From Fusobacterium sp. SYSU M8D902 (GTDB lineage: Bacteria; Fusobacteriota; Fusobacteriia; Fusobacteriales; Fusobacteriaceae), in contig NZ_JBEFNA010000001.1 in the NCBI RefSeq assembly GCF_040199715.1, positions 124,001-188,000 of the forward strand: 64,000 nucleotides of DNA, in the 5' to 3' direction. Below are positions 17,140 to 26,821 of this stretch, one piece after another. How positions within the stretch are numbered: the stretch's first letter is position 1; each line of letters begins with the position of its first letter. Under the pieces are notes generated by a model. The model saw only the letters and a list, made by a program, of their open reading frames with translations. It had not been told where the DNA came from and did not search any database. The position numbers and the translations under genes were made by a program.

Positions 17140-20100
17140 CTACTTTATCAAATTAAAAATATATGAAACAAAACTTCTGAATCTAAAATCTATACTTTCT
17201 AATTTTACTCTATCTCTTTTCTCTGTATAGAAATCAAATTCATTTAGGTGATACTCTGTCTTCCCTATTCTTATGATATCCATCTCTAAAAACACTCTGT
17301 TTACCTTATCTAATATGATTAATTTTTCAGATATATCCTCTTTTCCTTCAGTAACTATATAGTTAACTAACTCATTCTCCAATACATTTGCAATCTTATT
17401 TTCAGATAGCTTTATATTTTTAAACTTATTCAGATCCTCAACATTACTATCTTTTACCTTAAATTGTTTATCGAATACCATTCCATTTAATTTCTCTGCT
17501 TTTTTCTCTACTTCCTTTGCCTTTTCAATCTCTACTTCACCAGAATAGAAAACTTTTATAATCTCTGCCTCTCTGATCTCCTCTTCTGTAACTACATCTA
17601 TAAATATACCTTTCTCTAAATCAAAAGTACAGAAGTGTTGTTTTCCTTTAACTTTCACACACCAAATTACAAAGTTTGAATAATATCTTAAAAGAAAATC
17701 ATTCAATAGCTCCTCTTTCCACTCCTCTTCTTTCCATTCCCTATTTCCAATCATCTGATATACAAAGAAGTTTTCTGCCTCTGCTACTAGATACTCTTTT
17801 CTCTTTTTAAATCTCTTTAACTCTTTCTGGTAAAATTCCACTCTCTTCTCTTCATCTTCAAATTTGTTTGAAAATTTAGGTAAGCTCTTTAACTCTTTTT
17901 CCTCTTGATTATATATCGAAACATTTAGATCTCTATTTAATATCAACTTGATCTCTCTTTTTCCGTAATCTAATACTTTTACTCCAATTTTATCAAATCC
18001 TAAAGAAAAATCCAACCTATTTTCAAATATTGGATTAAATACCTCATCTGTTTCAATTGAAGCATTCTCTATTAAAAATCTCTCCATTTGAGGATTTTGT
18101 AATCCATTTTGTATATGTTGAAGCAGTGTGAATATATCTCTTCTACCACTATATACCATTATCAATAATATATTCAATACCTCTTTAGATTTTCCTTTTT
18201 TTATTAAATTTTCACACTGTGTTAAAAACTCATCTACCATAAAATCATCAGCAACAAAAGAAAAAACCTTTACTATACCTATATATTTTTCTGGCATCTT
18301 ATTATCTATCCAAGTTTCCAATAGAGTTTTTATACATTTTCTCAAATCCCTCTCATTTAAAAACTCTCTTATCTTTTTACCAAATTTTGTCTCTCTCTCC
18401 TCATTAGATAGTGTATGTAATGAGACATACAACTTTATCACAGCTTCATCTACTAATCTATCACTATCTTTTTCTCTTACTATTTTATAGACTTCACTCT
18501 TTAGATATGGGATATCTCTCTTTTCCTGTTGTAATATCTCTTTGCAATACTCCTCTAATTCAACTATACTATTGAAATTACTTGTCCTATTCCCTTCCCA
18601 AACTCTTTTCAATTTTTCAATATTTTTCAAAATCACTTTATTTTTTGACTCTGCTAGCTCTACTATCTTTAAAGAACACTCTTTCTCTTTGGTTTTCAAT
18701 ATTTCAAATAATAACTCTAAAATCTCCTCATTAGTTGTTGAAAGATAAGACATTAAGCTCTCAACATTAAAGATAGTCTCTGTCCTGTATGTGTACTGCA
18801 TCATCTCGCTAAAAGAGTGATAATCCTTAAATACATTTTTCTCTAAAAGTTCATAAAAAATCTCTTCATTCTTCTTTACAAACTCTGTAAATTCCTTTTC
18901 AGATTTTATCACAACATACTCTAGTGTTCCTACAATTAGAAATTTTTTATCTAAATTTGTTATTTTAGCTACAATCTCCCAAGGATTAACTCTACTCTCT
19001 TCTCCTACTACCATCTCATAATTAGATATTATATTTATAAACTCATTTAGATCTCTCTTTTTTTCTAAGTAAAATTCATACATACTCTTTATCTCAACTT
19101 CTACATCCATAAAAGTCAACATATAACCTAAAGTATTTAAGATTCTAATCTCTTTTTCCATCTCTTTTTTCCCGTCTAATTGAGATATTAAAAGATTTAT
19201 CCTCTCTCTATAACTATTCAAATATCTGCTTTTATCCTCTTCAGCTAAAATATCCTCTCTCAGTAGTACAGAAAGTATTATTGACCCTAGCTCAATATTT
19301 TGTTCACACATTCTCTCCAATAGATCAATACTTTTCTCAATATCACTCTCTACAAGAGTTTTTAGCTCTCCAAAAATACTGAATTTTTCACTACTTTGAT
19401 ATAAATATACAAGTTTATAAATAAATGGTAAATTTGACTCATTTATATATTTAGAGTAGGCTTTTTCATTTGAGAAGTTTTTTTCTTTTAACATATCTGG
19501 AAAAGTAAGTATCTCTATAAGTTTTAATATATACTCCCTATTCTCACTCTCAACATCAGAATAGATACTCTTTATAACTTCAACTAATTCTCCAGCTTTT
19601 TCTCCATCACTATCTAAATCAAATTTTAGCTCTTTTATCCCTAGATCATAGTTTAATATATTCTCTACTCTCTCTTTTGAGTAGTTTCTACATAGAACAT
19701 TTATAATCTCCTGCTCTAACTCTACAATCTTATCTTTTTTTCCATCTTGAATTTTTTGTTTAAGTGCCATCAAAACAAGAGTTGTAACTTTATCCACTCT
19801 ATCTGAAGCTAGATAATTTTCCAATAGATCTGGAAATCTCTTCTCTACTTCATTAACTAGAATTTCAAAAGTTAGCATAGCCATCCCTTTATTTTTAAAG
19901 CTGTATTCTAAATCCTTTATTATAAAATCCTGTGAAAATTTTAACTCCTTGTAAAAAAGATACCTCTGATTAAAGTTAGACAACTCCTCTATCATCTTAT
20001 CTTGATAACAATCATATCCCAATGTAAATAATCTTTTTAAAATATTGGTATCCTCACCTTTTTTTAATGTTTTATTTCTATTAAAGATATCTAATTCAGA

Positions 20101-20250
20101 AAATAGAAGATGATTATAAAATTTTATCTTAACTAGTTCATTTCTATTGAATTTTTCATCTGAACCCTCATATAAAAACTCCTCTATTTTTTTTCTATTC
20201 ATCTTATTACAACTACTTAATAGATATTTCGATATTTTCTCTCTACTCAT
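17140..20250 (-). CDS. Large DUF4132-like protein of unknown function
   Basis: 1036 residues, charged, rich in Glu/Lys/Leu, with no signal peptide or membrane span. Residues 1-750 look all-helical and repeat-like. Around 835-900 there is a W..EL..(N)..LL..Y...VIW stretch, then a beta-rich part ending in KVFYSGEVE. It reminds me of the DUF4132 domain of the E. coli MolR/YehI group, whose role is not settled. The match is by eye and tentative. Good GGAGGG site before the ATG. It stands alone between lysR (32 bases downstream) and divergent comM. Confidence 0.6.
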   Translation of the reverse strand: MSREKISKYLLSSCNKMNRKKIEEFLYEGSDEKFNRNELVKIKFYNHLLFSELDIFNRNKTLKKGEDTNILKRLFTLGYDCYQDKMIEELSNFNQRYLFYKELKFSQDFIIKDLEYSFKNKGMAMLTFEILVNEVEKRFPDLLENYLASDRVDKVTTLVLMALKQKIQDGKKDKIVELEQEIINVLCRNYSKERVENILNYDLGIKELKFDLDSDGEKAGELVEVIKSIYSDVESENREYILKLIEILTFPDMLKEKNFSNEKAYSKYINESNLPFIYKLVYLYQSSEKFSIFGELKTLVESDIEKSIDLLERMCEQNIELGSIILSVLLREDILAEEDKSRYLNSYRERINLLISQLDGKKEMEKEIRILNTLGYMLTFMDVEVEIKSMYEFYLEKKRDLNEFINIISNYEMVVGEESRVNPWEIVAKITNLDKKFLIVGTLEYVVIKSEKEFTEFVKKNEEIFYELLEKNVFKDYHSFSEMMQYTYRTETIFNVESLMSYLSTTNEEILELLFEILKTKEKECSLKIVELAESKNKVILKNIEKLKRVWEGNRTSNFNSIVELEEYCKEILQQEKRDIPYLKSEVYKIVREKDSDRLVDEAVIKLYVSLHTLSNEERETKFGKKIREFLNERDLRKCIKTLLETWIDNKMPEKYIGIVKVFSFVADDFMVDEFLTQCENLIKKGKSKEVLNILLIMVYSGRRDIFTLLQHIQNGLQNPQMERFLIENASIETDEVFNPIFENRLDFSLGFDKIGVKVLDYGKREIKLILNRDLNVSIYNQEEKELKSLPKFSNKFEDEEKRVEFYQKELKRFKKRKEYLVAEAENFFVYQMIGNREWKEEEWKEELLNDFLLRYYSNFVIWCVKVKGKQHFCTFDLEKGIFIDVVTEEEIREAEIIKVFYSGEVEIEKAKEVEKKAEKLNGMVFDKQFKVKDSNVEDLNKFKNIKLSENKIANVLENELVNYIVTEGKEDISEKLIILDKVNRVFLEMDIIRIGKTEYHLNEFDFYTEKRDRVKLESIDFRFRSFVSYIFNLIK

Positions 20251-20330
20251 TCAGCCCTCCATAACTTATAATTCAATATATTTTAACATATAATTTAAAT
20301 AACTCCTAATCTCTCTTTAAGAAAATGTGG

Positions 20331-20336
20331 TATAAT
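20331..20336 (+). promoter_or_regulatory. Extended -10 element of comM
   Basis: TGG followed by TATAAT, 36 bases before the comM ATG; no convincing -35. Confidence 0.5.
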
Positions 20337-20372
20337 ATAATAATAGATCATATCATTCTGGAGGTTTTAGCT

Positions 20373-21884
20373 ATGAATAAAAGGGTACTAAGTTCTAGTT
20401 ATTTAGGTGTAGAATCTTTCTTAATTGAAGTTGAAGTTGATATAAGTAATGGCCTTCCAAATTTTTCTATTATTGGTTTGGGTGATACTGCTATCTCTGA
20501 GAGTAAAGATAGAATTAAAACAGCTTTAAAAAATAGTGGCTTTAAATTAGAACCTAAAAAAATCATAGTCAATCTATCTCCAGCTGGAATTAGAAAAGAG
20601 GGATCACATTTTGATCTCCCCATTGCTATAGGTATAATGTTGGTTATGGGCTTTATAAAAGATAGATACAATGCAATTGACAACTACCTCTTTTTAGGTG
20701 AGTTATCTTTAAATGGTGATGTAAAGAGAATTCGTGGGGCTCTTAACTCCGTAATTTTTGCTAAAGAAAATGGCTACAAAGGAGTGGTACTTCCTCTTGA
20801 AAATTTCCAAGAAGCTACTTTGATCAAAGGAATTAACATAGTTCCTGTAGAAAATTTAAATGATGTTGTAAATTTTATTTCAAAAAATATAGTTAAAAGT
20901 GTTCAAACTAAGATTATAGAGAAAAATGATGAGAACTTAATGGACTTTTTAGATGTAAAAGGACAGAGTATGGCAAAACGAGCCTTAGAGATTGCAGCAG
21001 CTGGAAAACATAATATCATTTTAATTGGTAGCCCAGGTTCTGGAAAATCTATGCTTTGTAAAAGAATTACCACTATACTTCCTCCACTAAATGAGAAAGA
21101 GATAATCGAAAGCACCAAAATATATAGTATTGCTGGAGAGTTGACAGAATCAAAGCCTATAATAAGCTCTCCTCCTTTCAGATCCCCTCATCACACTAGC
21201 ACACCTGTATCTATAGTAGGTGGTGGAAAAAAAGTTATTCCTGGAGAGATCAGTCTCGCCTCAGGTGGAGTACTTTTTCTTGATGAGCTAGCTGAATTTC
21301 CTAGAAGCGTCCTTGAAAGTTTGAGACAACCTTTAGAAGACGGTATTGTTTCCATATCTAGAGCTCAATATAGAGTTGAATTTAAATCTAACTTTATCTT
21401 TGTAGCGGCAACCAATCCTTGTCCTTGTGGCTATGCTCTAGAACCTACAGGTAAATGTATCTGTACTCAAACTGAGATAAATAAATATATAAAAAAAATA
21501 TCTGGTCCAATAATGGATAGAATTGATCTCCATGTTGAAATGAGAAGACTCAATGAAAATGAGTTACTTACATATCAAAGTGGGGACTCTTCAAAAATTA
21601 TTAGAGAGAGAGTTATTAAAGCTCGAGCCATTCAAAAGGAGAGATTTGGAGATGACATATACAACGGAATGATGTCTCAAAAAGATATCCAAAAATATTG
21701 TACTCTATCTGATGAAAATAGAGAATACTTTAAAAAGGTTATACAAGCACTACAAATCTCTGCTAGAGGCTACGATAAGATTCTAAAAGTAGCTCGTACT
21801 ATAGCAGATCTTGCTGGAAGTAGTAACATTGAAAAAGAACATCTTATGGAGGCAGTTTCTTTTAGAGAAAACTCAATAAATTAA
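20373..21884 (+). CDS. comM: YifB/ComM family Mg-chelatase-like AAA ATPase
   Basis: 503 residues. The N-terminal ChlI-like (Lon-protease-like fold) domain covers about 1-170 (GLPNFSIIGLGDTAISESKDR in pieces, NLSPAGIRKEG). The AAA+ core has Walker A GSPGSGKSML, Walker B GGVLFLDELAEF and a sensor region FVAATNPCPCGY. A C-terminal Mg_chelatase_C domain ends in ARTIADLAGSSNI. In naturally competent bacteria ComM is the helicase that drives branch migration of incoming DNA. The ATG at 20373 follows GGAGG; an upstream in-frame ATG overlaps the -10 element and was rejected. Confidence 0.93.
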   Translation: MNKRVLSSSYLGVESFLIEVEVDISNGLPNFSIIGLGDTAISESKDRIKTALKNSGFKLEPKKIIVNLSPAGIRKEGSHFDLPIAIGIMLVMGFIKDRYNAIDNYLFLGELSLNGDVKRIRGALNSVIFAKENGYKGVVLPLENFQEATLIKGINIVPVENLNDVVNFISKNIVKSVQTKIIEKNDENLMDFLDVKGQSMAKRALEIAAAGKHNIILIGSPGSGKSMLCKRITTILPPLNEKEIIESTKIYSIAGELTESKPIISSPPFRSPHHTSTPVSIVGGGKKVIPGEISLASGGVLFLDELAEFPRSVLESLRQPLEDGIVSISRAQYRVEFKSNFIFVAATNPCPCGYALEPTGKCICTQTEINKYIKKISGPIMDRIDLHVEMRRLNENELLTYQSGDSSKIIRERVIKARAIQKERFGDDIYNGMMSQKDIQKYCTLSDENREYFKKVIQALQISARGYDKILKVARTIADLAGSSNIEKEHLMEAVSFRENSIN

Positions 21885-21908
21885 TTAGCAAATTGTATAT
21901 CAATATGG

Positions 21909-21914
21909 TATAAT
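21909..21914 (+). promoter_or_regulatory. Extended -10 element of hydG
   Basis: TGG-TATAAT, 34 bases before the hydG start, similar to that of comM; -35 poor. Confidence 0.45.
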
Positions 21915-21947
21915 AAAAAGAGTAAATTTTAAGAAAAGGTGAACGAT

Positions 21948-23351
21948 ATGAAAAAAGAAACATATGACATTAATTTCTTAAATGAAGATAAGATAAACGA
22001 GATCTTAATGTCTGCAAAAAAATATTCAAATGACAGAGAGACTATCAACAAGATAATAGAGAAAGCATCTCTTGCTGAAGGAATTACTCCTGAAGAGGCT
22101 GCAATTCTATTAAATGTGGAAGATAAGGATCTTTTAGAAAAAATATACAAAGTTGCAAAACAGATTAAAGAAAAAATTTATGGGAAAAGAATTGTTATGT
22201 TTGCTCCACTTTATGTGAGCAACTACTGTGTAAATAACTGTGTATACTGTGGTTACCAACATTGCAATGATAAACTTAATAGAAAAAAATTGACTAGAGA
22301 GGAGCTTGTAAGCGAGGTAAAAGCTTTAGAAAAACTTGGACATAAAAGAATTGTTCTTGAAGCTGGAGAAGATCCTATTAACTGCTCTTTAGACTATATT
22401 TTAGAGTGCATTAAAGATATCTATTCTATCAAATTTGAAAATGGAAACATCAGAAGAATAAATATCAATATTGCTGCTACAACTGTTGAAAACTATAGAA
22501 AATTAAAGGAAGCTGAAATAGGTACTTATACTCTTTTCCAAGAGACTTTCCATAAACCTACATATGAGTCTCTACACCTATCTGGTCCTAAGAAAGATTA
22601 CTATTACCATACTACAGCTATGTTTAGAGCTAGAGAAGCTGAGATAGATGATATTGGAATCGGTGTACTATATGGACTTTATGACCATAAATATGAAACT
22701 GTAGCTATGATACTTTATGCTAATGAGCTTGAAAGAGTCACTGGAGTTGGACCTCATACTATATCTGTTCCAAGACTTAGAGAAGCTAGCAATGTTACAT
22801 TAAAAGAGTACCCACATCTTGTTAATGACGATGATTTTAGAAAAATTGTAGCTGTATTAAGATTAGCTGTTCCTTATACAGGTATGATACTTTCTACTAG
22901 AGAAGAGAGTGGATTTAGAGATGAGATTATTGAATTAGGAATCTCACAAGTAAGTACTGGTTCTTGTACTGGTGTAGGTGGATACTCTGAAGCTAATGAA
23001 AATACTGCTCAATTTGAAGTAGGGGATCACCGTTCTCCTATGGAGATGCTAGAAAGTCTAATAAAGAGTGGTTACATTCCTAGTTATTGTACTGCTTGTT
23101 ATCGTTCTGGACGTACAGGAGATAGATTTATGGAGATAGCAAAGAGTGGAAACATCAATGTTATGTGTGAAGCTAACGCTCTTATGACTTTAAAAGAGTT
23201 CTTACTTGATTATGCTGATGATTCTTTAAGAGAATTGGGAAGTAAAGCTATTCTTGAAGCTTTAGAAAAAATGCCAAATGAAGAGTTTAAAAATAAGATT
23301 AAAGGATTCTTAAAAGATATTGAAAATGGAGCTAGAGATATTTCGGTATAG
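21948..23351 (+). CDS. hydG: [FeFe]-hydrogenase H-cluster maturase HydG
   Basis: Radical SAM tyrosine lyase that makes the CO and cyanide ligands of the hydrogenase H-cluster. It has 467 residues. The SAM cluster cysteines are Cys94, Cys98 and Cys101 (NYCVNNCVYCGYQ). The C-terminal auxiliary cluster cysteines Cys381 and Cys384 (YCTACYRSGRTGDRF), absent from the related ThiH, separate HydG from it; Cys407 is nearby. The ATG at 21948 is used, because a GTG three codons earlier is part of the AAAAGGTGA site. hydE, hydF and the hydrogenase are not next to it, so the maturation genes are scattered or elsewhere. Confidence 0.94.
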   Translation: MKKETYDINFLNEDKINEILMSAKKYSNDRETINKIIEKASLAEGITPEEAAILLNVEDKDLLEKIYKVAKQIKEKIYGKRIVMFAPLYVSNYCVNNCVYCGYQHCNDKLNRKKLTREELVSEVKALEKLGHKRIVLEAGEDPINCSLDYILECIKDIYSIKFENGNIRRININIAATTVENYRKLKEAEIGTYTLFQETFHKPTYESLHLSGPKKDYYYHTTAMFRAREAEIDDIGIGVLYGLYDHKYETVAMILYANELERVTGVGPHTISVPRLREASNVTLKEYPHLVNDDDFRKIVAVLRLAVPYTGMILSTREESGFRDEIIELGISQVSTGSCTGVGGYSEANENTAQFEVGDHRSPMEMLESLIKSGYIPSYCTACYRSGRTGDRFMEIAKSGNINVMCEANALMTLKEFLLDYADDSLRELGSKAILEALEKMPNEEFKNKIKGFLKDIENGARDISV

Positions 23352-23373
23352 CTAGTATAAATGAAAAATAAAG

Positions 23374-23418
23374 AAAAAGGAAAAAATTGCTATCAAAAAG
23401 TAATTCTTTCCTTTTTTT
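23374..23418. terminator. Terminator between hydG and the YwqK-like gene
   Basis: AAAAAGGAAAAAATT pairs with AATTCTTTCCTTTTT with one mismatch, 13-base loop; T-rich on both strands, serving both convergent genes. Confidence 0.8.
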
Positions 23419-23429
23419 ATTAGTTTATT

Positions 23430-24170
23430 TTATAGATTTACTGCCTTTCCTTTTTCAAAATCAATCTGACCAAATAATTTTCCATTTTCATAGAATAGAC
23501 TCCAATGTCCATCTAACATATTATCTTTAAAATTTCCCAATACATTTATTATTCCATTTTTATAGTATCTTATATATCTTCCATTTTTCTTAGCTTCGTG
23601 ATATTCCTCTTTTATCTCTATATCTCCATTCTCAAAATAATAAGTTACATTTCCATCCAATTCTCCCATTTTATAGTTTTTGATCTCTTGAATATTACCA
23701 TTTTTATAGTACTTTATACTCTCTCCATTCAGGATATTATTCTTAAAAGTTATACTTTCATATACATCTCCATTAGGAGTATAAGTTATTCTTTTTCCAT
23801 TTAGACTTCCCTTAATAAAAAAAGCTCTTACCCTTATACTTCCATCTATATAGTATTGTACCCACTCTCCATTCATTAAATTATCTTTAAATTGTACATA
23901 CTCTTTTAAATTTCCATTTGGATAAAATTGCAAAAACTCTCCGTCCAACTTATTATCCTTATACTCTATACTCTCTTTTAAATACCCATTTGGGTAGTAT
24001 TTTTTGTCTATACCATTTTTTATTCCATCTATATAATCAGCTTCCTCTTTCAGAATATCATTGGAGTACTTGCATATTAACTTGCCTGTATAGGGCATAT
24101 CTTCTCCCTTTATAAACACTCTTCCATTGAATGTTATTTGATCAAAAAAATTTTCCACTCTTTTTTTCAT
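23430..24170 (-). CDS. MORN-repeat (YwqK-like) protein under a cobalamin riboswitch
   Basis: 246 residues made of about eight MORN_2-type repeats with a pattern like NGxxxxxYYxNGxLKExxxFKDNxLxG; examples are KKYYPNGYLKE, LQFYPNGNLKE and IKYYKNGNIQE. There is no signal peptide. Proteins of this type are often called YwqK-family antitoxins after a Bacillus gene, but the repeats are only a scaffold and the role here is unknown. The ATG at 24170 follows GAGGTGAG, which directly abuts the riboswitch terminator, so expression should depend on read-through of that RNA. No toxin-like partner is adjacent. Confidence 0.85.
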   Translation of the reverse strand: MKKRVENFFDQITFNGRVFIKGEDMPYTGKLICKYSNDILKEEADYIDGIKNGIDKKYYPNGYLKESIEYKDNKLDGEFLQFYPNGNLKEYVQFKDNLMNGEWVQYYIDGSIRVRAFFIKGSLNGKRITYTPNGDVYESITFKNNILNGESIKYYKNGNIQEIKNYKMGELDGNVTYYFENGDIEIKEEYHEAKKNGRYIRYYKNGIINVLGNFKDNMLDGHWSLFYENGKLFGQIDFEKGKAVNL

Positions 24171-24185
24171 AGTCTCACCTCACAA

Positions 24186-24224
24186 TAAAAAATCCTAGAC
24201 TTACAGTCGAGTAAATCTAGGATT
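24186..24224 (-). terminator. Expression-platform terminator of the cobalamin riboswitch
   Basis: Minus strand: AATCCTAGA pairs with TCTAGGATT, with an inner TTTAC/GTAA helix, followed by TTTTTATT. It ends 3 bases before the ribosome site of the MORN gene. Confidence 0.85.
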
Positions 24225-24261
24225 AATATTTACAATTACAAAAAATACGAAAATATTCCCA

Positions 24262-24460
24262 TTCCCCTATACTCGTCCTCGCAAGTTAGTTATTAAATCA
24301 ATGGCAGGTCTCCTGACTTAGAATCTCTTTACTCACAACCTTCCCGAATATCTTCAGTGGTATTCTGCTTTCATCATCTTTACAGTGGCGGGACCGTGTA
24401 GGATTTTCACCTACTTCCCTTTTAATTCAGTTTAAATTGAAACCAATTGATCCATTATTT
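24262..24460 (-). ncRNA. Cobalamin (B12) riboswitch
   Basis: Minus-strand RNA contains the B12 box AGTCAGGAGACCTGCC (24318-24303). Upstream is the core AAAGGGAAGTAGGTGAAAATCC with CCCGCCACTG (from about 24423 to 24381; the two parts are given separately). A closing helix pairs ATCAAT with ATTGAT at the ends, and a later hairpin (ACTTGC to GAGT, about 24290-24274) could be the P13 kissing partner. Known members bind adenosyl- or other cobalamins and repress import and synthesis genes. Here it has its own promoter and terminator and leads only to the MORN-repeat gene. Confidence 0.93.
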
Positions 24461-24473
24461 TGTTTATAATATA

Positions 24474-24503
24474 ATTATATCCGTTCCATTTTTCTTTGTC
24501 AAT
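24474..24503 (-). promoter_or_regulatory. Promoter of the cobalamin riboswitch RNA
   Basis: Minus-strand TTGACA (24503-24498), 18-base spacer, TATAAT (24479-24474); consensus hexamers just upstream of the aptamer. Confidence 0.75.
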
Positions 24504-24546
24504 ATCACTTTTTATCTTTTTTATTTTCTTTATATATTTTATATGA

Positions 24547-24552
24547 TATAAT
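24547..24552 (+). promoter_or_regulatory. Extended -10 element of the APC permease gene
   Basis: TGA-TATAAT about 38 bases before the permease ATG; back-to-back with the riboswitch promoter. Confidence 0.4.
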
Positions 24553-24589
24553 TTATCTAAATTAATTCTATAAAAAGGAGAAAAGACTG

Positions 24590-26020
24590 ATGAATACGAA
24601 AAAACTTAATTGGCGTACTCTTGCAATGATGGGATTCACAGTTGTATGGGGCTTTGGAAATGTGGTTAATAACTATGCTAACCAAGGTCTTACTGTTGTT
24701 ATATCCTGGCTATTAATACTATCTTTATATTTCTTACCCTATGCTTTAATGGTAGGAGAGATGGGATCGGCCTTTGAACAAAAAGCTGGAGGTGTATCTA
24801 GCTGGATTGGATCTACTTATGGACCTATGATAGCTTACTTAGCTGGTTGGACATACTGGGTAGTACATATACCATACCTTGCACAAAAACCTCAAGGAGC
24901 ATTGATCGCTTTGAGCTGGGTATTTTTTCAAAATGGTGATATGATTAAAAGTTTTAATCCGTTGATGTTACAATCACTTGTTCTTTGTTTATTTTTACTT
25001 TTTTTATGGTTATCTTCAAAAGGTATAAATTCATTAAAAAAGATTGGAGCTTTAGCTGGAACTTCTATGTTCTTTATGGGAATACTATATATTCTTCTAA
25101 CTGTTGCAGCTCCATCATTAATGAGTGTAAACTCTGCCACTGTTGATTGGAGTTTGAAAACTTTTATGCCTAAATTTGATTTCACTTATTTCACAACTAT
25201 ATCTATGCTTGTTTTTGCAGTTGGTGGTTGTGAAAAGATATCTCCATATGTTAAAGATGTAGATAATCCTAATAAAAATTTTCCTAAGGGAATGATAGTC
25301 CTAGCTGCTTCTGTTGGATTATCTGCTCTATTAGGATCTCTTGCTATGGGAATAATGTTTAATAGTAATAATATTCCTTCAGATCTAAAAATGAACGGTC
25401 AATACTATGCTTTTAAGCTACTTGGTGAGTACTATGGAGTAGGAAACTCTCTTATGATCCTATATGCTGTTGCTAATACATTAGGACAGATTTCTGCTCT
25501 GATGTTTTCAATAGATGCTCCTCTAAAAATATTAATTGGAGAGGGAGATCGTAGATTTATTCCAGTATCATTTACTAGAACAAATAAATACGGTGCTCCC
25601 ATTGCTGGTTATAAATTAACTGCTATACTAGTTGGTATTCTTATTATTATCCCTGCTTTAGGTATTGGTGATATGAATAATCTATATAACTGGCTACTAG
25701 ATCTTAACTCTATTGTTATGCCTTTGAGATACCTTTGGGTTTTCCTTGCTTATATAGGACTTAGAGGTCTTGCTAAAAATAGAAATCTAACTTCAAATAT
25801 AGCATTCAAATTTATAAACAATGATAAAGTAGCTACTTTAGTTGGTGTTTGGTGTTTTGGTTTTACAGCCTTTGCTTGTCTTATGGGAATCTTCCCTAAA
25901 AACTTAGCTCCATTTAGTTCTGAATGGATATTCCAAATCACTTTGAATATCTTAACTCCAATAGTACTTGTAGGTCTTGGATTTATCTTCCCTAAAATAG
26001 CTAAGAAACAAAATAACTGA
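24590..26020 (+). CDS. APC-family amino acid permease (YjeM-like)
   Basis: Inner-membrane transporter, 476 residues with about twelve hydrophobic segments. The N-terminus (TLAMMGFTVVWGFGNVVNNYANQGL) has the unwound TM1 region of APC transporters, and MVGEMGSAFEQKAGGVSSWI is the TM2-loop motif of the glutamate/GABA-type antiporter branch. Substrate cannot be told from sequence; YjeM-like proteins are the closest group I recall. AAAAGGAGAAAAG lies before the ATG. Single-gene unit closed by a terminator. It is divergent from the cobalamin riboswitch, which does not control it because the aptamer is on the other strand. Confidence 0.85.
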   Translation: MNTKKLNWRTLAMMGFTVVWGFGNVVNNYANQGLTVVISWLLILSLYFLPYALMVGEMGSAFEQKAGGVSSWIGSTYGPMIAYLAGWTYWVVHIPYLAQKPQGALIALSWVFFQNGDMIKSFNPLMLQSLVLCLFLLFLWLSSKGINSLKKIGALAGTSMFFMGILYILLTVAAPSLMSVNSATVDWSLKTFMPKFDFTYFTTISMLVFAVGGCEKISPYVKDVDNPNKNFPKGMIVLAASVGLSALLGSLAMGIMFNSNNIPSDLKMNGQYYAFKLLGEYYGVGNSLMILYAVANTLGQISALMFSIDAPLKILIGEGDRRFIPVSFTRTNKYGAPIAGYKLTAILVGILIIIPALGIGDMNNLYNWLLDLNSIVMPLRYLWVFLAYIGLRGLAKNRNLTSNIAFKFINNDKVATLVGVWCFGFTAFACLMGIFPKNLAPFSSEWIFQITLNILTPIVLVGLGFIFPKIAKKQNN

Positions 26021-26036
26021 TAATTTATTTTAAAGT

Positions 26037-26067
26037 AGAGGTCAGATATAAATTATATCTGATCTCT
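26037..26067. terminator. Terminator shared by the permease and alkD-like genes
   Basis: A 14-bp stem (AGAGGTCAGATATA with near-perfect complement) between the convergent genes; it overlaps the last base of the minus-strand stop. Confidence 0.7.
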
Positions 26068-26786
26068 TATTCATTAACTTTTAATTTTAAAACTAGATCT
26101 TTATCCTCAATACTAACCCTTTTAGATTCTCTGATTTTCTGTATAGCCTTATTCTGTATCCAACTATCTAACCTCTGACTCTTTAGATATTCTAATGTTT
26201 TTTCTCTAAATTTTATAAACATAATTGAAATCAACCAGGCTTGTGACATTTTTACATAATAATCTTCATTTTTTATTCTTAAGCAGATCTCAAATATATT
26301 ATCTATATAATCACCAATCAAATAAAAATCCAATAATGCTACCACTCCAAACCTTATCCTCCAAGAATTGTCTGCTTCTATGCAATTTTTTATAAAATCG
26401 TAATATCTTTCTCGCTCTTTTTTTAAAAATTTTAAATTTCCGACTGCTATATCACAAACAGCCCAGTTATCTATGTTTTCTATAAATTGATTCAAATATT
26501 CTATCCTTTCTTCATACATTGAAGAACAATAGCCCAATATCAAACCTTCTATTACAGATTCCTCATAGTACTCATCTCCGCTATATTTCAAATACCCCTT
26601 CCAATCTCCTTTAGATATTATTTTAGCATACTCCTTTAATACTGGTGTTCTAATTCCAATAACCTCTTTTTTTACTCCTAACAATTTAGAATGAAACTCT
26701 CTATACTTTTCATCTCCTTCTAACAAAAGAAATTTTTTAAACTCTTCATACTTTTCTAAATCCCAAACAATATTTTTTAATTCCAC
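26067..26786 (-). CDS. AlkD-like DNA alkylation repair protein
   Basis: 239 residues of HEAT-like helices as in AlkD glycosylases, which remove bulky or cationic alkylated bases. Family features are GIRTPVLKEYAK, a conserved NWAVCD(I) motif with the Trp-Asp pair (near 108-113) and SWRIRFGVVALL. GTG start after AAAGGAG. It is a single gene with no obvious partner. DNA substrate is inferred from the family only. Confidence 0.88.
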   Translation of the reverse strand: MELKNIVWDLEKYEEFKKFLLLEGDEKYREFHSKLLGVKKEVIGIRTPVLKEYAKIISKGDWKGYLKYSGDEYYEESVIEGLILGYCSSMYEERIEYLNQFIENIDNWAVCDIAVGNLKFLKKERERYYDFIKNCIEADNSWRIRFGVVALLDFYLIGDYIDNIFEICLRIKNEDYYVKMSQAWLISIMFIKFREKTLEYLKSQRLDSWIQNKAIQKIRESKRVSIEDKDLVLKLKVNE

Positions 26787-26821
26787 TATTTTCGCTCCTT
26801 TGACTCAAATATTTTAAAATA

